From contig JACPIH010000021.1 in assembly GCA_016188155.1 (NCBI GenBank), forward strand, positions 1 through 39,961: a stretch of 39,961 bases of DNA, given 5' to 3'. The notes under the pieces are model-generated. The model worked only from the letters and a program-made list of their open reading frames with translations. It searched no databases and was not told the origin of the DNA. Shown in pieces: positions 21,071-27,951 of this stretch. Positions within the stretch are counted from its first letter, which is position 1. Each line of letters starts with the position of its first letter. The position numbers were made by a program, and so were the translations under genes. Source of the DNA: Candidatus Woesearchaeota archaeon. Its GTDB lineage: Archaea > Nanobdellota > Nanobdellia > Woesearchaeales > UBA10216.

Positions 21071-22702
21071 ATGTACTTGAGGGTGGGGCAGGTAGCTACG
21101 GAAAGGAAGGTTAAGGATGACAGCGTCGTAGTTGTAGGGGTGCCTGGAACAGACAGGTTAACAGCCACACGCGCAGGCCAGCTTTACCATGATAACCAGC
21201 TACAATACCCCGGGCTTCCTATTGTAATGATGCTCACTAATTCTAAGACCGTTACTAAAAAGCTTGGAGAGAAAATGCCCTGGCTTTCTCCCAAAATGCA
21301 AAAAGGGATGGAAGAACGGCTGCATGAAGCAGAAGTGCAGATGGAGGACATTAAAGCACAAGTTGCTCCTTTGCAAACAAGTAACGTCAACCGAGCCAAG
21401 CTGTTCTTGGACTATGGTGGGAAGGTCCAAGGCGGTCAGGAACTGAGCAGGAAAGAGATTGACGAAGTCGTCAGGGCTGTGCACGAAGCGTTGAGGCGGG
21501 AGAGAATGATGACTCCGCCAACCAAGGAACAGGTAAGAAACTACATTCGCGAAGGACAAGCCGATGAGCAAACACTCAGCCGCCTGCAAATGGTGAACCC
21601 CGCATTTGGCAAACTCATTGAGTATGCAGAGCTTGGACGTGAGGTGGAGCAAATTAGGGGCGAACTTGAACAGGTTAGCAATTTGCAGCGGATAATGGCA
21701 ACTCAGAGTGGTAAAACCCATGGTTTAAACGGGTTAGAGGTAGTTGTTCAGGCAGTTTCGGCAATAAAGTCTGGAAATGTGCCTCATGATGGCATTGTGA
21801 TTGACGGCCCTGAAGTGAAGGTTTACAGGTATACGAGGCAGATGCTTAAACTGCTGGTCGGTGCAGAGCCCGGAAAGCAGTTCCTGTGCAGGCTTGATGC
21901 AATCGTAGGGAAGGAGGAAGGTAATGGAATACTGGTTCCTTTCCCATTCAGAGCAGCCAATGGCACGAATCTTCCTGAAGAGCTGAGGCAGCGCTATCTG
22001 CCAACAGAAGATTTTGCAGCATATGCAATGGTCTTAGCCGGAGCCCTGACTAACATACTCTTAGCCTACATTCGTGCAGGCGAGACTGTGCACAAAGGCA
22101 TGGAAGGGCACGTCGGGCTTCTAATCAGAAGCCTGATGCCAGCAAACAGGGCAATCCAAACTTTATACCCTGAGGATTTAGTAGCCATCCCAAGCCAACC
22201 ACACCTAGCTGCCGAAATCGCTGCAAGGGCTGTTGAGCGCTTCAAAAACGGTGAAATGGCAGGGCTGGCCGCTAGGCAACTTGGGCTGACCGAGAAAGAG
22301 CTAAGCCAGGAAGGGCTTGAAAGGCTTGTTTCGCTGCAAAACCAGGTAATGCCTATACTGCCTATGGACGTTTACCAGCTCGCAACCACAAACACCCGCA
22401 AAGAAGTGACTGAACAAAAGCTTCGCACGACAGAAGGTTACATAAACAAATCACTCAACTCTCCATTTGCGGATATCAGAGAATATGGCAAACTTCAGGA
22501 GTTACATGGAACTTTCACTCGCCAACGCGATCAACTAATCCAAGAAGGCAGGACAGTGGAGAAAACTTTACGCGACGAATTCGGAGTAAATACGGAGCGC
22601 CTTGCAGACTACGAGGCTAGAGTTGAAGACGCGATAAAATTTTTCGGTGAAGGAATCGGCTTCATAAGGCACGTTTTTGAAGCAGCCGGGGAAGCAGCAT
22701 GA
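21071..22702 (+). CDS. Large hypothetical helical protein, 543 residues
   Basis: Not recognised. The N-terminus (about 1-60) looks alpha/beta (DDSVVVVGVPGTDRLTATRA, then LPIVMMLTNSK). Charged helices with coiled-coil rhythm follow (RLHEAEVQMEDIKAQVAPLQ; LGREVEQIRGELEQVSNLQR) and a long C-terminal helical region (LQELHGTFTRQRDQLIQEG, then EKTLRDEFGVNTERLADYEA). No TM helix, ATPase or nuclease motif is visible. It overlaps the next gene in the ATGA arrangement (22699-22702), so the two products are probably made together and may form a complex. Confidence 0.65.
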   Translation: MYLRVGQVATERKVKDDSVVVVGVPGTDRLTATRAGQLYHDNQLQYPGLPIVMMLTNSKTVTKKLGEKMPWLSPKMQKGMEERLHEAEVQMEDIKAQVAPLQTSNVNRAKLFLDYGGKVQGGQELSRKEIDEVVRAVHEALRRERMMTPPTKEQVRNYIREGQADEQTLSRLQMVNPAFGKLIEYAELGREVEQIRGELEQVSNLQRIMATQSGKTHGLNGLEVVVQAVSAIKSGNVPHDGIVIDGPEVKVYRYTRQMLKLLVGAEPGKQFLCRLDAIVGKEEGNGILVPFPFRAANGTNLPEELRQRYLPTEDFAAYAMVLAGALTNILLAYIRAGETVHKGMEGHVGLLIRSLMPANRAIQTLYPEDLVAIPSQPHLAAEIAARAVERFKNGEMAGLAARQLGLTEKELSQEGLERLVSLQNQVMPILPMDVYQLATTNTRKEVTEQKLRTTEGYINKSLNSPFADIREYGKLQELHGTFTRQRDQLIQEGRTVEKTLRDEFGVNTERLADYEARVEDAIKFFGEGIGFIRHVFEAAGEAA

Positions 22703-23187
22703 ACACTACGAACCGAAGTTACAGCTTTACACTGAGCAGCAGGCCCATGAGCAGAGTTATAGAGCTAGTGTCAGGGCCTTTTCATGACATCTTTGATGAA
22801 AAACATACATTCAACGGCAAGCTTGAAAGGATAGTCCTTGAGTTTACTGTAAAAAGACAGGAGCCTGGACCCGGCATGGCATTCGCAGGCGCGGCAACGC
22901 CGCAAAGCTTCGACTACATGCCGATAGCTTACAAAGCCTTTGAGACGCCTAAAAAGGTTTTGTTCTGGAAAACAGGCGGCCTAGTTGCTTTCTGCTTAAC
23001 CAATATGGGGCCGTGGACGTTTGATGGGAAGTTGCTGCGGCCTGAAGAGCTGGTAGACTTTGTAGTGTCAGAAGCTAAGTCACTTGCAGAGAGATATGCA
23101 GTGCCAGTAGAAATCATATACCACGGCGACAACGTCTATGCAAAAAAATATTTGCAGCCAAAGCAACAAAAACAGCAACAGACTTAG
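22699..23187 (+). CDS. Hypothetical protein, 162 residues, coupled to the 543-residue protein
   Basis: Not recognised. A beta-rich soluble protein (RSYSFTLSSRPMSRVIELVS; ERIVLEFTVKRQ; KKVLFWKTGGLVAFCLTN) with an alpha/beta C-terminus (VDFVVSEAKSLAERYAVPVE) and a glutamine/lysine-rich tail. Its ATG overlaps the upstream stop (ATGA), so it is translationally coupled. It ends six bases before the convergent zinc-ribbon gene. The ATGA coupling is the main clue that it works with the upstream protein. Confidence 0.62.
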   Translation: MNTTNRSYSFTLSSRPMSRVIELVSGPFHDIFDEKHTFNGKLERIVLEFTVKRQEPGPGMAFAGAATPQSFDYMPIAYKAFETPKKVLFWKTGGLVAFCLTNMGPWTFDGKLLRPEELVDFVVSEAKSLAERYAVPVEIIYHGDNVYAKKYLQPKQQKQQQT

Positions 23188-23193
23188 ACAACT

Positions 23194-23376
23194 TCACTTT
23201 TTAGCCAACGTTTCCCTGAGCTCCCTGTACTTCCTGTACCGCTTTGGGCTCATGCCGAGCTTTTCCATCTCCTCAATGCAGGCTGTGCAGTAGAGGGGAG
23301 TGTCCAGCTTGATGTTGCCGAGGTCTGCGGTGCAGATTTCGCAGCGGCTGTACTTTTTCGGGAGCTTTGGCGTCAT
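23194..23376 (-). CDS. Small zinc-ribbon protein, 60 residues
   Basis: Two CxxC pairs (RCEICTADLG and LYCTACIEEM) form a probable zinc ribbon in residues 12-33, followed by a basic helix (SPKRYRKYRELRETLAKK). Such proteins are often nucleic-acid binding or part of larger complexes, but no named family is recognised. It is the last gene of the minus-strand series starting at dph2, though 62 bases separate it from the membrane-protein gene. Confidence 0.7.
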   Translation of the reverse strand: MTPKLPKKYSRCEICTADLGNIKLDTPLYCTACIEEMEKLGMSPKRYRKYRELRETLAKK

Positions 23377-23438
23377 AGAACTACTTTTTCCTTCTGTTAA
23401 GATATAAAAATTTTACTTACAGCAAATGCAACAGCCAA

Positions 23439-23918
23439 TCATACGTAATTAAGCACCAGAAACAAAACCACGGCAACAACAAGGTAAGACGCGTTGCTGA
23501 TTAGAAGCTTTTCAACTTCACCCAGAACTGGGCTTTTCTTCTTAACCTTGCTGTCAAAGTGAATGCTGCCAGTCAAAAGGCCGAACAGGAACACCATTGA
23601 CGATACAATCAGCAGCGTATTTTGGTTTTTGGAAACGACAAAAAGCAACACTCCAAAGGCAGCATAAAAAAACTGAAGGTTTAAGCCAACAGCTATGACC
23701 GCAAGCAACAGCGCATACGCAGCTACCTTCAAACCGGTGTTAAAATTAAAAGAATCCATTACAACTGCAGCGATTGCTATTATAACAAGCCTTTGCAGCC
23801 AGGGGAAATATTTCCTTGCTGTAGGAAGCTCTTCTTTTGTTGCAGAGGCAAGAAAAAAGCCAGCCAGCAAACCAAGATATGAGACTGCAACTGCCGCAGC
23901 GAATTGCCAAAGCTGCAT
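23439..23918 (-). CDS. Multi-pass membrane protein, 159 residues
   Basis: Five or six hydrophobic helices (LWQFAAAVAVSYLGLLAGFF; LVIIAIAAVV; VAAYALLLAVIAVGLNL; YAAFGVLLFVV; LIVSSMVFLFGLL; VAVVLFLVLNYV) separated by short loops. There is no transport motif and the function is not recognised. ATG 23918 is four bases after the rpiB stop; a longer frame overlapping rpiB exists but adds an unneeded basic extension. It is in an operon with rpiB and an EamA permease. Confidence 0.6.
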   Translation of the reverse strand: MQLWQFAAAVAVSYLGLLAGFFLASATKEELPTARKYFPWLQRLVIIAIAAVVMDSFNFNTGLKVAAYALLLAVIAVGLNLQFFYAAFGVLLFVVSKNQNTLLIVSSMVFLFGLLTGSIHFDSKVKKKSPVLGEVEKLLISNASYLVVAVVLFLVLNYV

Positions 23919-23922
23919 TTTG

Positions 23923-24408
23923 CTACTTAAACACCTTCTTTTCAAACTCTGTTATCTTCTGAAGCCTTCTGGCGTGGCGCTCTTCCATGCTAAAAGGCGT
24001 CTCCAGCCAAGCTTCAACAACCTTTTTTGCTTGCACAGCGCTCATCCGGTCACCGGACAGGCCAAGGACATTGGCAGCGTTGTGCTCCCTCGAATGCCTT
24101 GCGGATGTCTCGTCAAAGGCAGCAACTGCCCTAACACCCTTGACTTTATTGGCTGCTATTATCATACCGGCTGCTGACCTGCATACAAGGATGCCAAAAA
24201 CTTTCGGAAACGGGCTTAAATCACTGCTGTTGCCAACCTTCTCAGAAACCTTGAAAGCGTAGTCCGGATAGTCGCAGCTTTCCTCGCTGTTGGTGCCAAC
24301 ATCTTCTACTTTGTATCCCAGCTGCTGCAAAAACGGCTTTAACTCTTCCTTAAGCTTGTAGCCGCCGTGGTCGGCGCCGATAATGATTTTTGGTTTTTTC
24401 TGTTCCAT
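23923..24408 (-). CDS. rpiB: Ribose-5-phosphate isomerase B family (RpiB/LacAB)
   Basis: About 161 residues. RpiB interconverts ribose-5-phosphate and ribulose-5-phosphate. The start IIIGADHGGYKLKEELKPFL is typical, as are DVGTNSEESCDYPDYA, the catalytic-cysteine region LVCRSAAGMIIAANKVKG and NVLGLSGDRM. The usual GSGIG anion loop reads RSAAG, a deviation from the family norm, so activity on R5P or a related sugar phosphate is likely but not certain. ATG 24408 is preferred; an upstream GTG at 24417 overlaps the permease stop (GTGA). It is in an operon with the permease. Confidence 0.85.
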   Translation of the reverse strand: MEQKKPKIIIGADHGGYKLKEELKPFLQQLGYKVEDVGTNSEESCDYPDYAFKVSEKVGNSSDLSPFPKVFGILVCRSAAGMIIAANKVKGVRAVAAFDETSARHSREHNAANVLGLSGDRMSAVQAKKVVEAWLETPFSMEERHARRLQKITEFEKKVFK

Positions 24409-24413
24409 CTTTT

Positions 24414-25307
24414 TCACAAGTTTATTGCAAAAACACCGGCAATAACCATAGCAATCGCTACTGCTTTTGTTAATAAAGCTTTCTTATCAATTTCTTCTTT
24501 CAGAACGCCTGGCCACCAATGGCTCAAAACAGTTGCTATAATGAAAACAAAAAGGGCAGCAAGCTGTATAAGCGCTGCACTTAACGAAGCTGGGCCAGTC
24601 ATAAGGGCTAAACCAAAAATAAGGAAAGCCGCTGTTATGGTAAGCTGCCTGAGCCCTAACTGCAGAATAGTTGCTTTCTTCAGCTGCAGGAGTTCACTCA
24701 CAAACTTCTTTCTCTTGCCGCTAAGAACAACCAAAGCCAGCAGCGCTGCTGAGCCAGTGCCTAAACCCATTAAAAACTGGACAGTCCAATAAGACGTTTC
24801 CGAATAAAGCCACTTGCTAAGGACTATGCCCACTGACGTCAGAGAAGACGCCAGAAGCATAAGGAAAAAAGCCCTGTTAGGCTTCAGCACGTCGCTAAGC
24901 TTCTTAGTCATAACCAAAAAAGCCCCAGCCACAACCAAAACAAAGCCTGCATAATCGTTAATGACCAACCGCTCTTTGAGAAAAACAAAGGCCAAAATCA
25001 GGACTATGGGAGCTTCAAAGGCCCAAAGCGGAATAACCCTGGAGGCTTCCTCAATAGCTAAAGCCTGAAAATATGGAAAGGCATTAAGGAAAAACACCAG
25101 TCCAACAATCAAGCCGCCAATAACTATTGCAGGGGAAAAATCAAGCTCGACAAAGGGCATTATGGCCAAAACCCAAAAGCCGCCAAGACCAACGAAAACA
25201 GATAAGGTGAAAGTGCCTAAGTGCTTATCCCTCACAAACTTGTCAAAGACGTTGACGAAGGCAAACATCAAAGGAGCCAGCAAAGCGTAAAAAAGCCAGG
25301 CAGACAT
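24414..25307 (-). CDS. EamA/DMT-family permease
   Basis: A 297-residue ten-helix transporter, with family-like segments ASRVIPLWAFEAPIVLILAF, VFLKERLVINDYAGFVLVVA and the C-terminal ALLTKAVAIAMVIAGVFAI. The substrate is unknown. ATG 25307 (MSAWLFYALL) follows GGTGAGG, a ribosome-binding site overlapping the dph2 stop; an in-frame GTG at 25325 would overlap dph2. It is the second gene of the operon dph2' - permease - rpiB - membrane protein. Confidence 0.87.
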   Translation of the reverse strand: MSAWLFYALLAPLMFAFVNVFDKFVRDKHLGTFTLSVFVGLGGFWVLAIMPFVELDFSPAIVIGGLIVGLVFFLNAFPYFQALAIEEASRVIPLWAFEAPIVLILAFVFLKERLVINDYAGFVLVVAGAFLVMTKKLSDVLKPNRAFFLMLLASSLTSVGIVLSKWLYSETSYWTVQFLMGLGTGSAALLALVVLSGKRKKFVSELLQLKKATILQLGLRQLTITAAFLIFGLALMTGPASLSAALIQLAALFVFIIATVLSHWWPGVLKEEIDKKALLTKAVAIAMVIAGVFAINL

Positions 25308-25315
25308 GTGATTCC

Positions 25316-25576
25316 TCACCGCCACTCAGCGTGGCCCCACTGGATAAGAAGGTCAACACCCAGCCTTTGAGCTTCTACGGCAGCATCGCAGGCACCATAG
25401 CAACTGCCAGCCCAAATAACAACTTTGGCTTCAGTGTTTTTTTCCAGCTGCTGCTGAATCTCCGCAGCGTAAGGCTTCAACCCATCAGGAAGCTGGATAC
25501 AAACAAGTTTGGCATTTTCTTCCTTTATTTTGGCTACTGCTTTTTCAATCTCTAAGTCGTATTGGGAGGTTTGCAT
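25316..25576 (-). CDS. Truncated Dph2-like protein (N-terminal domain only)
   Basis: An 86-residue product that matches only the first of three domains of archaeal Dph2, the 4Fe-4S enzyme making the first C-C bond in diphthamide on elongation factor 2. The characteristic stretches are AKLVCIQLPDGLKPYAAEIQ and WAGSCYGACDAAVEAQRLGV, with the first cluster cysteine in CYGACD, and it ends DLLIQWGHAEWR. Full Dph2 is over 300 residues and supplies two more cluster cysteines downstream, absent here. It may be a 3'-deleted pseudogene or a single-domain derivative. ATG 25576 lies 24 nt from a TTTTTAAAG box; a longer in-frame ATG at 25624 would run through that box. Confidence 0.7.
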   Translation of the reverse strand: MQTSQYDLEIEKAVAKIKEENAKLVCIQLPDGLKPYAAEIQQQLEKNTEAKVVIWAGSCYGACDAAVEAQRLGVDLLIQWGHAEWR

Positions 25577-25599
25577 GTTAGAAAAAGCAATTGTTACCG

Positions 25600-25608
25600 C
25601 TTTAAAAA
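25600..25608 (-). promoter_or_regulatory. TATA-like box of the truncated dph2 operon
   Basis: TTTTTAAAG on the minus strand, 24 nt upstream of ATG 25576. Confidence 0.45.
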
Positions 25609-25681
25609 GATGTTGGCGTAACATAGTGACTGTGGTGACTTTCGCTAATCTTTAAATACGCGCCCATTGTAGGACAAGCTT

Positions 25682-26014
25682 ATGGCATTTCACGTTTTTA
25701 TACCAGAACCCGTGCAAAAAGGTATAGATAAGCTAGACAAATCCGGGCAGGCAAGAGTTGAGAAAATTTTAAAGCATCTGCACGAAAGAGGCAGCGAAGT
25801 TGGCAAGCCCTTGGCAGGCCTCAGCTTTCTGCGCGAGAAGAAATTCAACGGCAAAAGGCTCTACTACTTAGTCTACGGTCAATGGTCTACCGTTCTTGTA
25901 GCCGCAATAAGTGATAAAAAGGCCCAGCAAGCAACAATAAACCGCCTTATTATAGAATCAAGTCAGAATCAGATGTATGTCTTCGATCTTTTGAAGAAGA
26001 AAGGCATTATTTAG
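25682..26014 (+). CDS. RelE/ParE-superfamily toxin-like protein
   Basis: A 110-residue product with the archaeal RelE-like pattern GKPLAGLSFLREKKFNGKRL followed by YYLVYGQWSTVLVAAISDKK and AQQATINRLI. This is typical of mRNA-interferase-fold toxins. A CTTTAAATA box at 25650-25658 puts ATG 25682 at a leaderless start. No antitoxin precedes it. The likely antitoxin is encoded on the opposite strand and overlaps this gene's last eight bases tail to tail, an unusual arrangement for type II modules. Confidence 0.8.
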   Translation: MAFHVFIPEPVQKGIDKLDKSGQARVEKILKHLHERGSEVGKPLAGLSFLREKKFNGKRLYYLVYGQWSTVLVAAISDKKAQQATINRLIIESSQNQMYVFDLLKKKGII

Positions 26015-26147
26015 GCTTCCACTCTGTTACTTTTCCCTGCTTCACAGCTTCAAAGCTCTCCCTAAATTTTGCAACCAGTTCTTCATCTACTTCGGCTTTT
26101 CTCTTAAGTTCCTCGTACTCTGCTTTAGATATAGTAACTGTTTCCAT
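26007..26147 (-). CDS. Small antitoxin-like protein, 46 residues
   Basis: The product METVTISKAEYEELKRKAEV continues DEELVAKFRESFEAVKQGKV and ends TEWKPK. The short beta start plus acidic helix plus tryptophan-containing tail is typical of small archaeal antitoxins paired with RelE-like toxins. ATG 26147 lies 22 nt from TTATATAAA (26170-26178). It is convergent with the toxin and overlaps it by eight bases, so both genes have separate promoters. Confidence 0.72.
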   Translation of the reverse strand: METVTISKAEYEELKRKAEVDEELVAKFRESFEAVKQGKVTEWKPK

Positions 26148-26219
26148 ACAGTCAATATTTATCCTGCCGTTATATAAAGATTTCTCTTCAGATTGTGGCT
26201 AAAGAGGAAAGAACACGCC

Positions 26220-26399
26220 TTAAAGCATGACCTCGTCAAGCTCGTGCCTGCTGAGCTTCTTCTTGTTAACGACAGAGATAAAGTTCTTTCGCCTCTCCCT
26301 GCGCTTCTCAGCCAGCTCTTCAAGTATCTCTTCATCCCCCTCCTGGCTCTCGAACTGCTCAAGGAGGCTTGTTTCATCATCAAAGACTGCTTTTGGCAT
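26220..26399 (-). CDS. Small charged hypothetical protein, 59 residues
   Basis: The product is MPKAVFDDETSLLEQFESQE, then an acidic/basic helix (EEILEELAEKRRERRKNFIS) and a basic end. There is no cysteine or TM helix. It is unrecognised, and its size and composition could suit an antitoxin or RNA-binding adaptor. ATG 26399 is preferred to the longer frame at 26420. An opposite-strand frame over the same bases is serine-rich and judged a shadow. Confidence 0.5.
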   Translation of the reverse strand: MPKAVFDDETSLLEQFESQEGDEEILEELAEKRRERRKNFISVVNKKKLSRHELDEVML

Positions 26400-26549
26400 A
26401 TTAACTAATCCCCCAAACAACTCATTTTAACTGCATTTTCACTACTCTGAGGTAGTTTAAACACTTTAAAAAGATTGTTGTGGTGGAGAATATAGGTACT
26501 TTATTGTCTTCTTTAGCTGATTAGCTGGCCCAGCTGAAATATTTAGAAG

Positions 26550-26882
26550 TTAAGTGCAGGTAGGATCGTCGTAAACGCTGCAGGTATTATCAAACATCTT
26601 GCCTGGACCTGCGCAAGTCCATGGTTTACAGCCTATGTTGATGCAGCACATTTTGCCCTTATCAACCTGGGCAGCATAATCCTGCCTTTCATCAGCCGCA
26701 CAACCTTGTGATTCAGTAACTACTTTTCCCTTGCAATCTGTGCTTGAGAGCTTATCGAAGTCAGGTCCGAACTTCTTGCCGAAAAAGCCGGTAGTCATGC
26801 CAACAAGAATCAGGAGAACAAGAAGCACCAACGCTGCAATTATTATTGTATTCAGGGACAAGCCCTGGGCTTTGGATGGCAT
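26550..26882 (-). CDS. Pilin-like membrane-anchored protein with cysteine-rich ectodomain
   Basis: A 110-residue product. The N-terminus (MPSKAQGLSLNTIIIAALVL) is a short basic leader followed by a hydrophobic helix, as in archaeal type IV pilin-like precursors (class III signal). About seven cysteines in the remaining 75 residues suggest disulfide bonding outside the cell. It is paralogous at its N-terminus to the gene just upstream (26917-27357). The two likely form an operon, 34 bases apart. Confidence 0.68.
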   Translation of the reverse strand: MPSKAQGLSLNTIIIAALVLLVLLILVGMTTGFFGKKFGPDFDKLSSTDCKGKVVTESQGCAADERQDYAAQVDKGKMCCINIGCKPWTCAGPGKMFDNTCSVYDDPTCT

Positions 26883-26916
26883 TTTTGGAAATTAAAATAA
26901 AATAATAAGGCTGTAC

Positions 26917-27357
26917 TTATTTGCAGCACATCGTTCCGCTTGGACATCCTGGAGCGCCAAACGCGGCCATGCCGTAATCAGTGCACGTTGCAGTTACAGT
27001 TACTTCCTTACCTTTGTCATCAATCTCTTTAGCTGTTGCAGATTTACAACTGCCGGACTGTGCGGTGCAGCTTTCAGCTTTGTCTTTTATGTCAACACCA
27101 AATCCAACATCCTTTACTTTTGCGCAGCAGGTGGTGCCGGTTGGGCAGTCGCCGCCTGGAACAGAGCCGCCATAGGAGCCTTCATTGCACTTGACAACGC
27201 ACGCTCCTCCCTGAGTGGCGCAGCTCTTAACAGTAGGCGTGAATATCTTTCCAAAGTAGCCTGTGAAAATCATGACCAGGACAACAAGGACAATGAGAAC
27301 AATAATCGCGATTATGATAGTGTTCAAAGAAAGACCCTGGCCTTTTTTTGTTGTCAT
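26917..27357 (-). CDS. Pilin-like membrane-anchored protein with cysteine-rich ectodomain
   Basis: A 146-residue product beginning MTTKKGQGLSLNTIIIAIIV, a type IV pilin-like leader and helix, then a disulfide-rich ectodomain with repeated patterns (CATQGGACVVKC; CPTGTTCC; CPSGTMCC). The CPxGTxCC motif occurs twice, suggesting duplicated mini-domains. GAGGTG precedes the ATG. The transcript probably begins near 27440 from a TATATAAAC-type box (about 27465-27475), giving a leader with a strong hairpin (27395-27442). Confidence 0.7.
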   Translation of the reverse strand: MTTKKGQGLSLNTIIIAIIVLIVLVVLVMIFTGYFGKIFTPTVKSCATQGGACVVKCNEGSYGGSVPGGDCPTGTTCCAKVKDVGFGVDIKDKAESCTAQSGSCKSATAKEIDDKGKEVTVTATCTDYGMAAFGAPGCPSGTMCCK

Positions 27358-27394
27358 CTAAAGTGCACCTCTTTCGCAAAAATTGATTAAATAA

Positions 27395-27442
27395 CAAAAG
27401 GCATAGCCAGAATTTCCTGCCTCCTGGGCGTATGCCCTTTTG
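27395..27442 (-). promoter_or_regulatory. Hairpin in the 5' leader of the pilin-like operon
   Basis: On the minus strand, CAAAAGGGCATA (27442-27431) pairs with TATGCCTTTTG (27405-27395), eleven pairs with one bulged G. Inside it, GCCCAG pairs with CTGGC. The hairpin lies between the predicted TATA box and the GAGGTG ribosome-binding site at about 27365. Confidence 0.5.
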
Positions 27443-27561
27443 CTGTTTTACAACACTCTGCAATCAGGTATATAAACTTTATGCTGCGCTTTTTCCTTTG
27501 ACAGAAAAATAACCTGTATTCTATAGAATAGCAATTATTAAAAGCAAAGCCAGCCGCTGTT

Positions 27562-27942
27562 ATGAAGGTTGGGCAAAAAATGGTACAAAACCTGAAAATA
27601 CTCGTTTTCCTGATGATGGCTATCGGAGCCCTGTATGCCTTTGACAACCTTAACCAGGGCCCACTCTCAGCAAACAGCGTTACTGGGTTTGCCATTTCAG
27701 AGCAGAGGATTGTGCAGCAGGACGTCAACTGCTACGATTCTGATAACAGGGACCATTACAGCCAGGGAACGACCTACGCAAGGCTGTTTGCAGTTAATGG
27801 CGAAGCTCCAAAACAGGACGTTTGCGAAGGCTCAGCTCTTATAGAGTACTACTGTGTCTTTGACGAGCCGCAAGTTGAGTTCTACGACTGCGAGAACGGC
27901 TGCGGAGATGGGGCTTGCATGTATAGAACAATAATCCAATAA
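27562..27942 (+). CDS. Secreted cysteine-rich protein, 126 residues
   Basis: An N-terminal hydrophobic segment (LKILVFLMMAIGALYAF, about residues 11-27) acts as a signal peptide or anchor. It is followed by six cysteines in an acidic, tyrosine-rich domain ending YDCENGCGDGACMY. Two cysteine clusters suggest disulfides outside the cell. No family is recognised. TTATTAAAAG upstream gives a leaderless start. It is divergent from the pilin-like operon and convergent with the 797-residue surface protein, so it belongs to a surface-protein cluster. Confidence 0.6.
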   Translation: MKVGQKMVQNLKILVFLMMAIGALYAFDNLNQGPLSANSVTGFAISEQRIVQQDVNCYDSDNRDHYSQGTTYARLFAVNGEAPKQDVCEGSALIEYYCVFDEPQVEFYDCENGCGDGACMYRTIIQ

Positions 27943-27951
27943 TCATCCGAT

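Noticed and set aside
27387-27728. Minus-strand frame of 113 codons across the pilin leader and the secreted-protein gene
   Set aside because: It covers promoters and the signal-peptide region of a better supported plus-strand gene and has no protein-like features.
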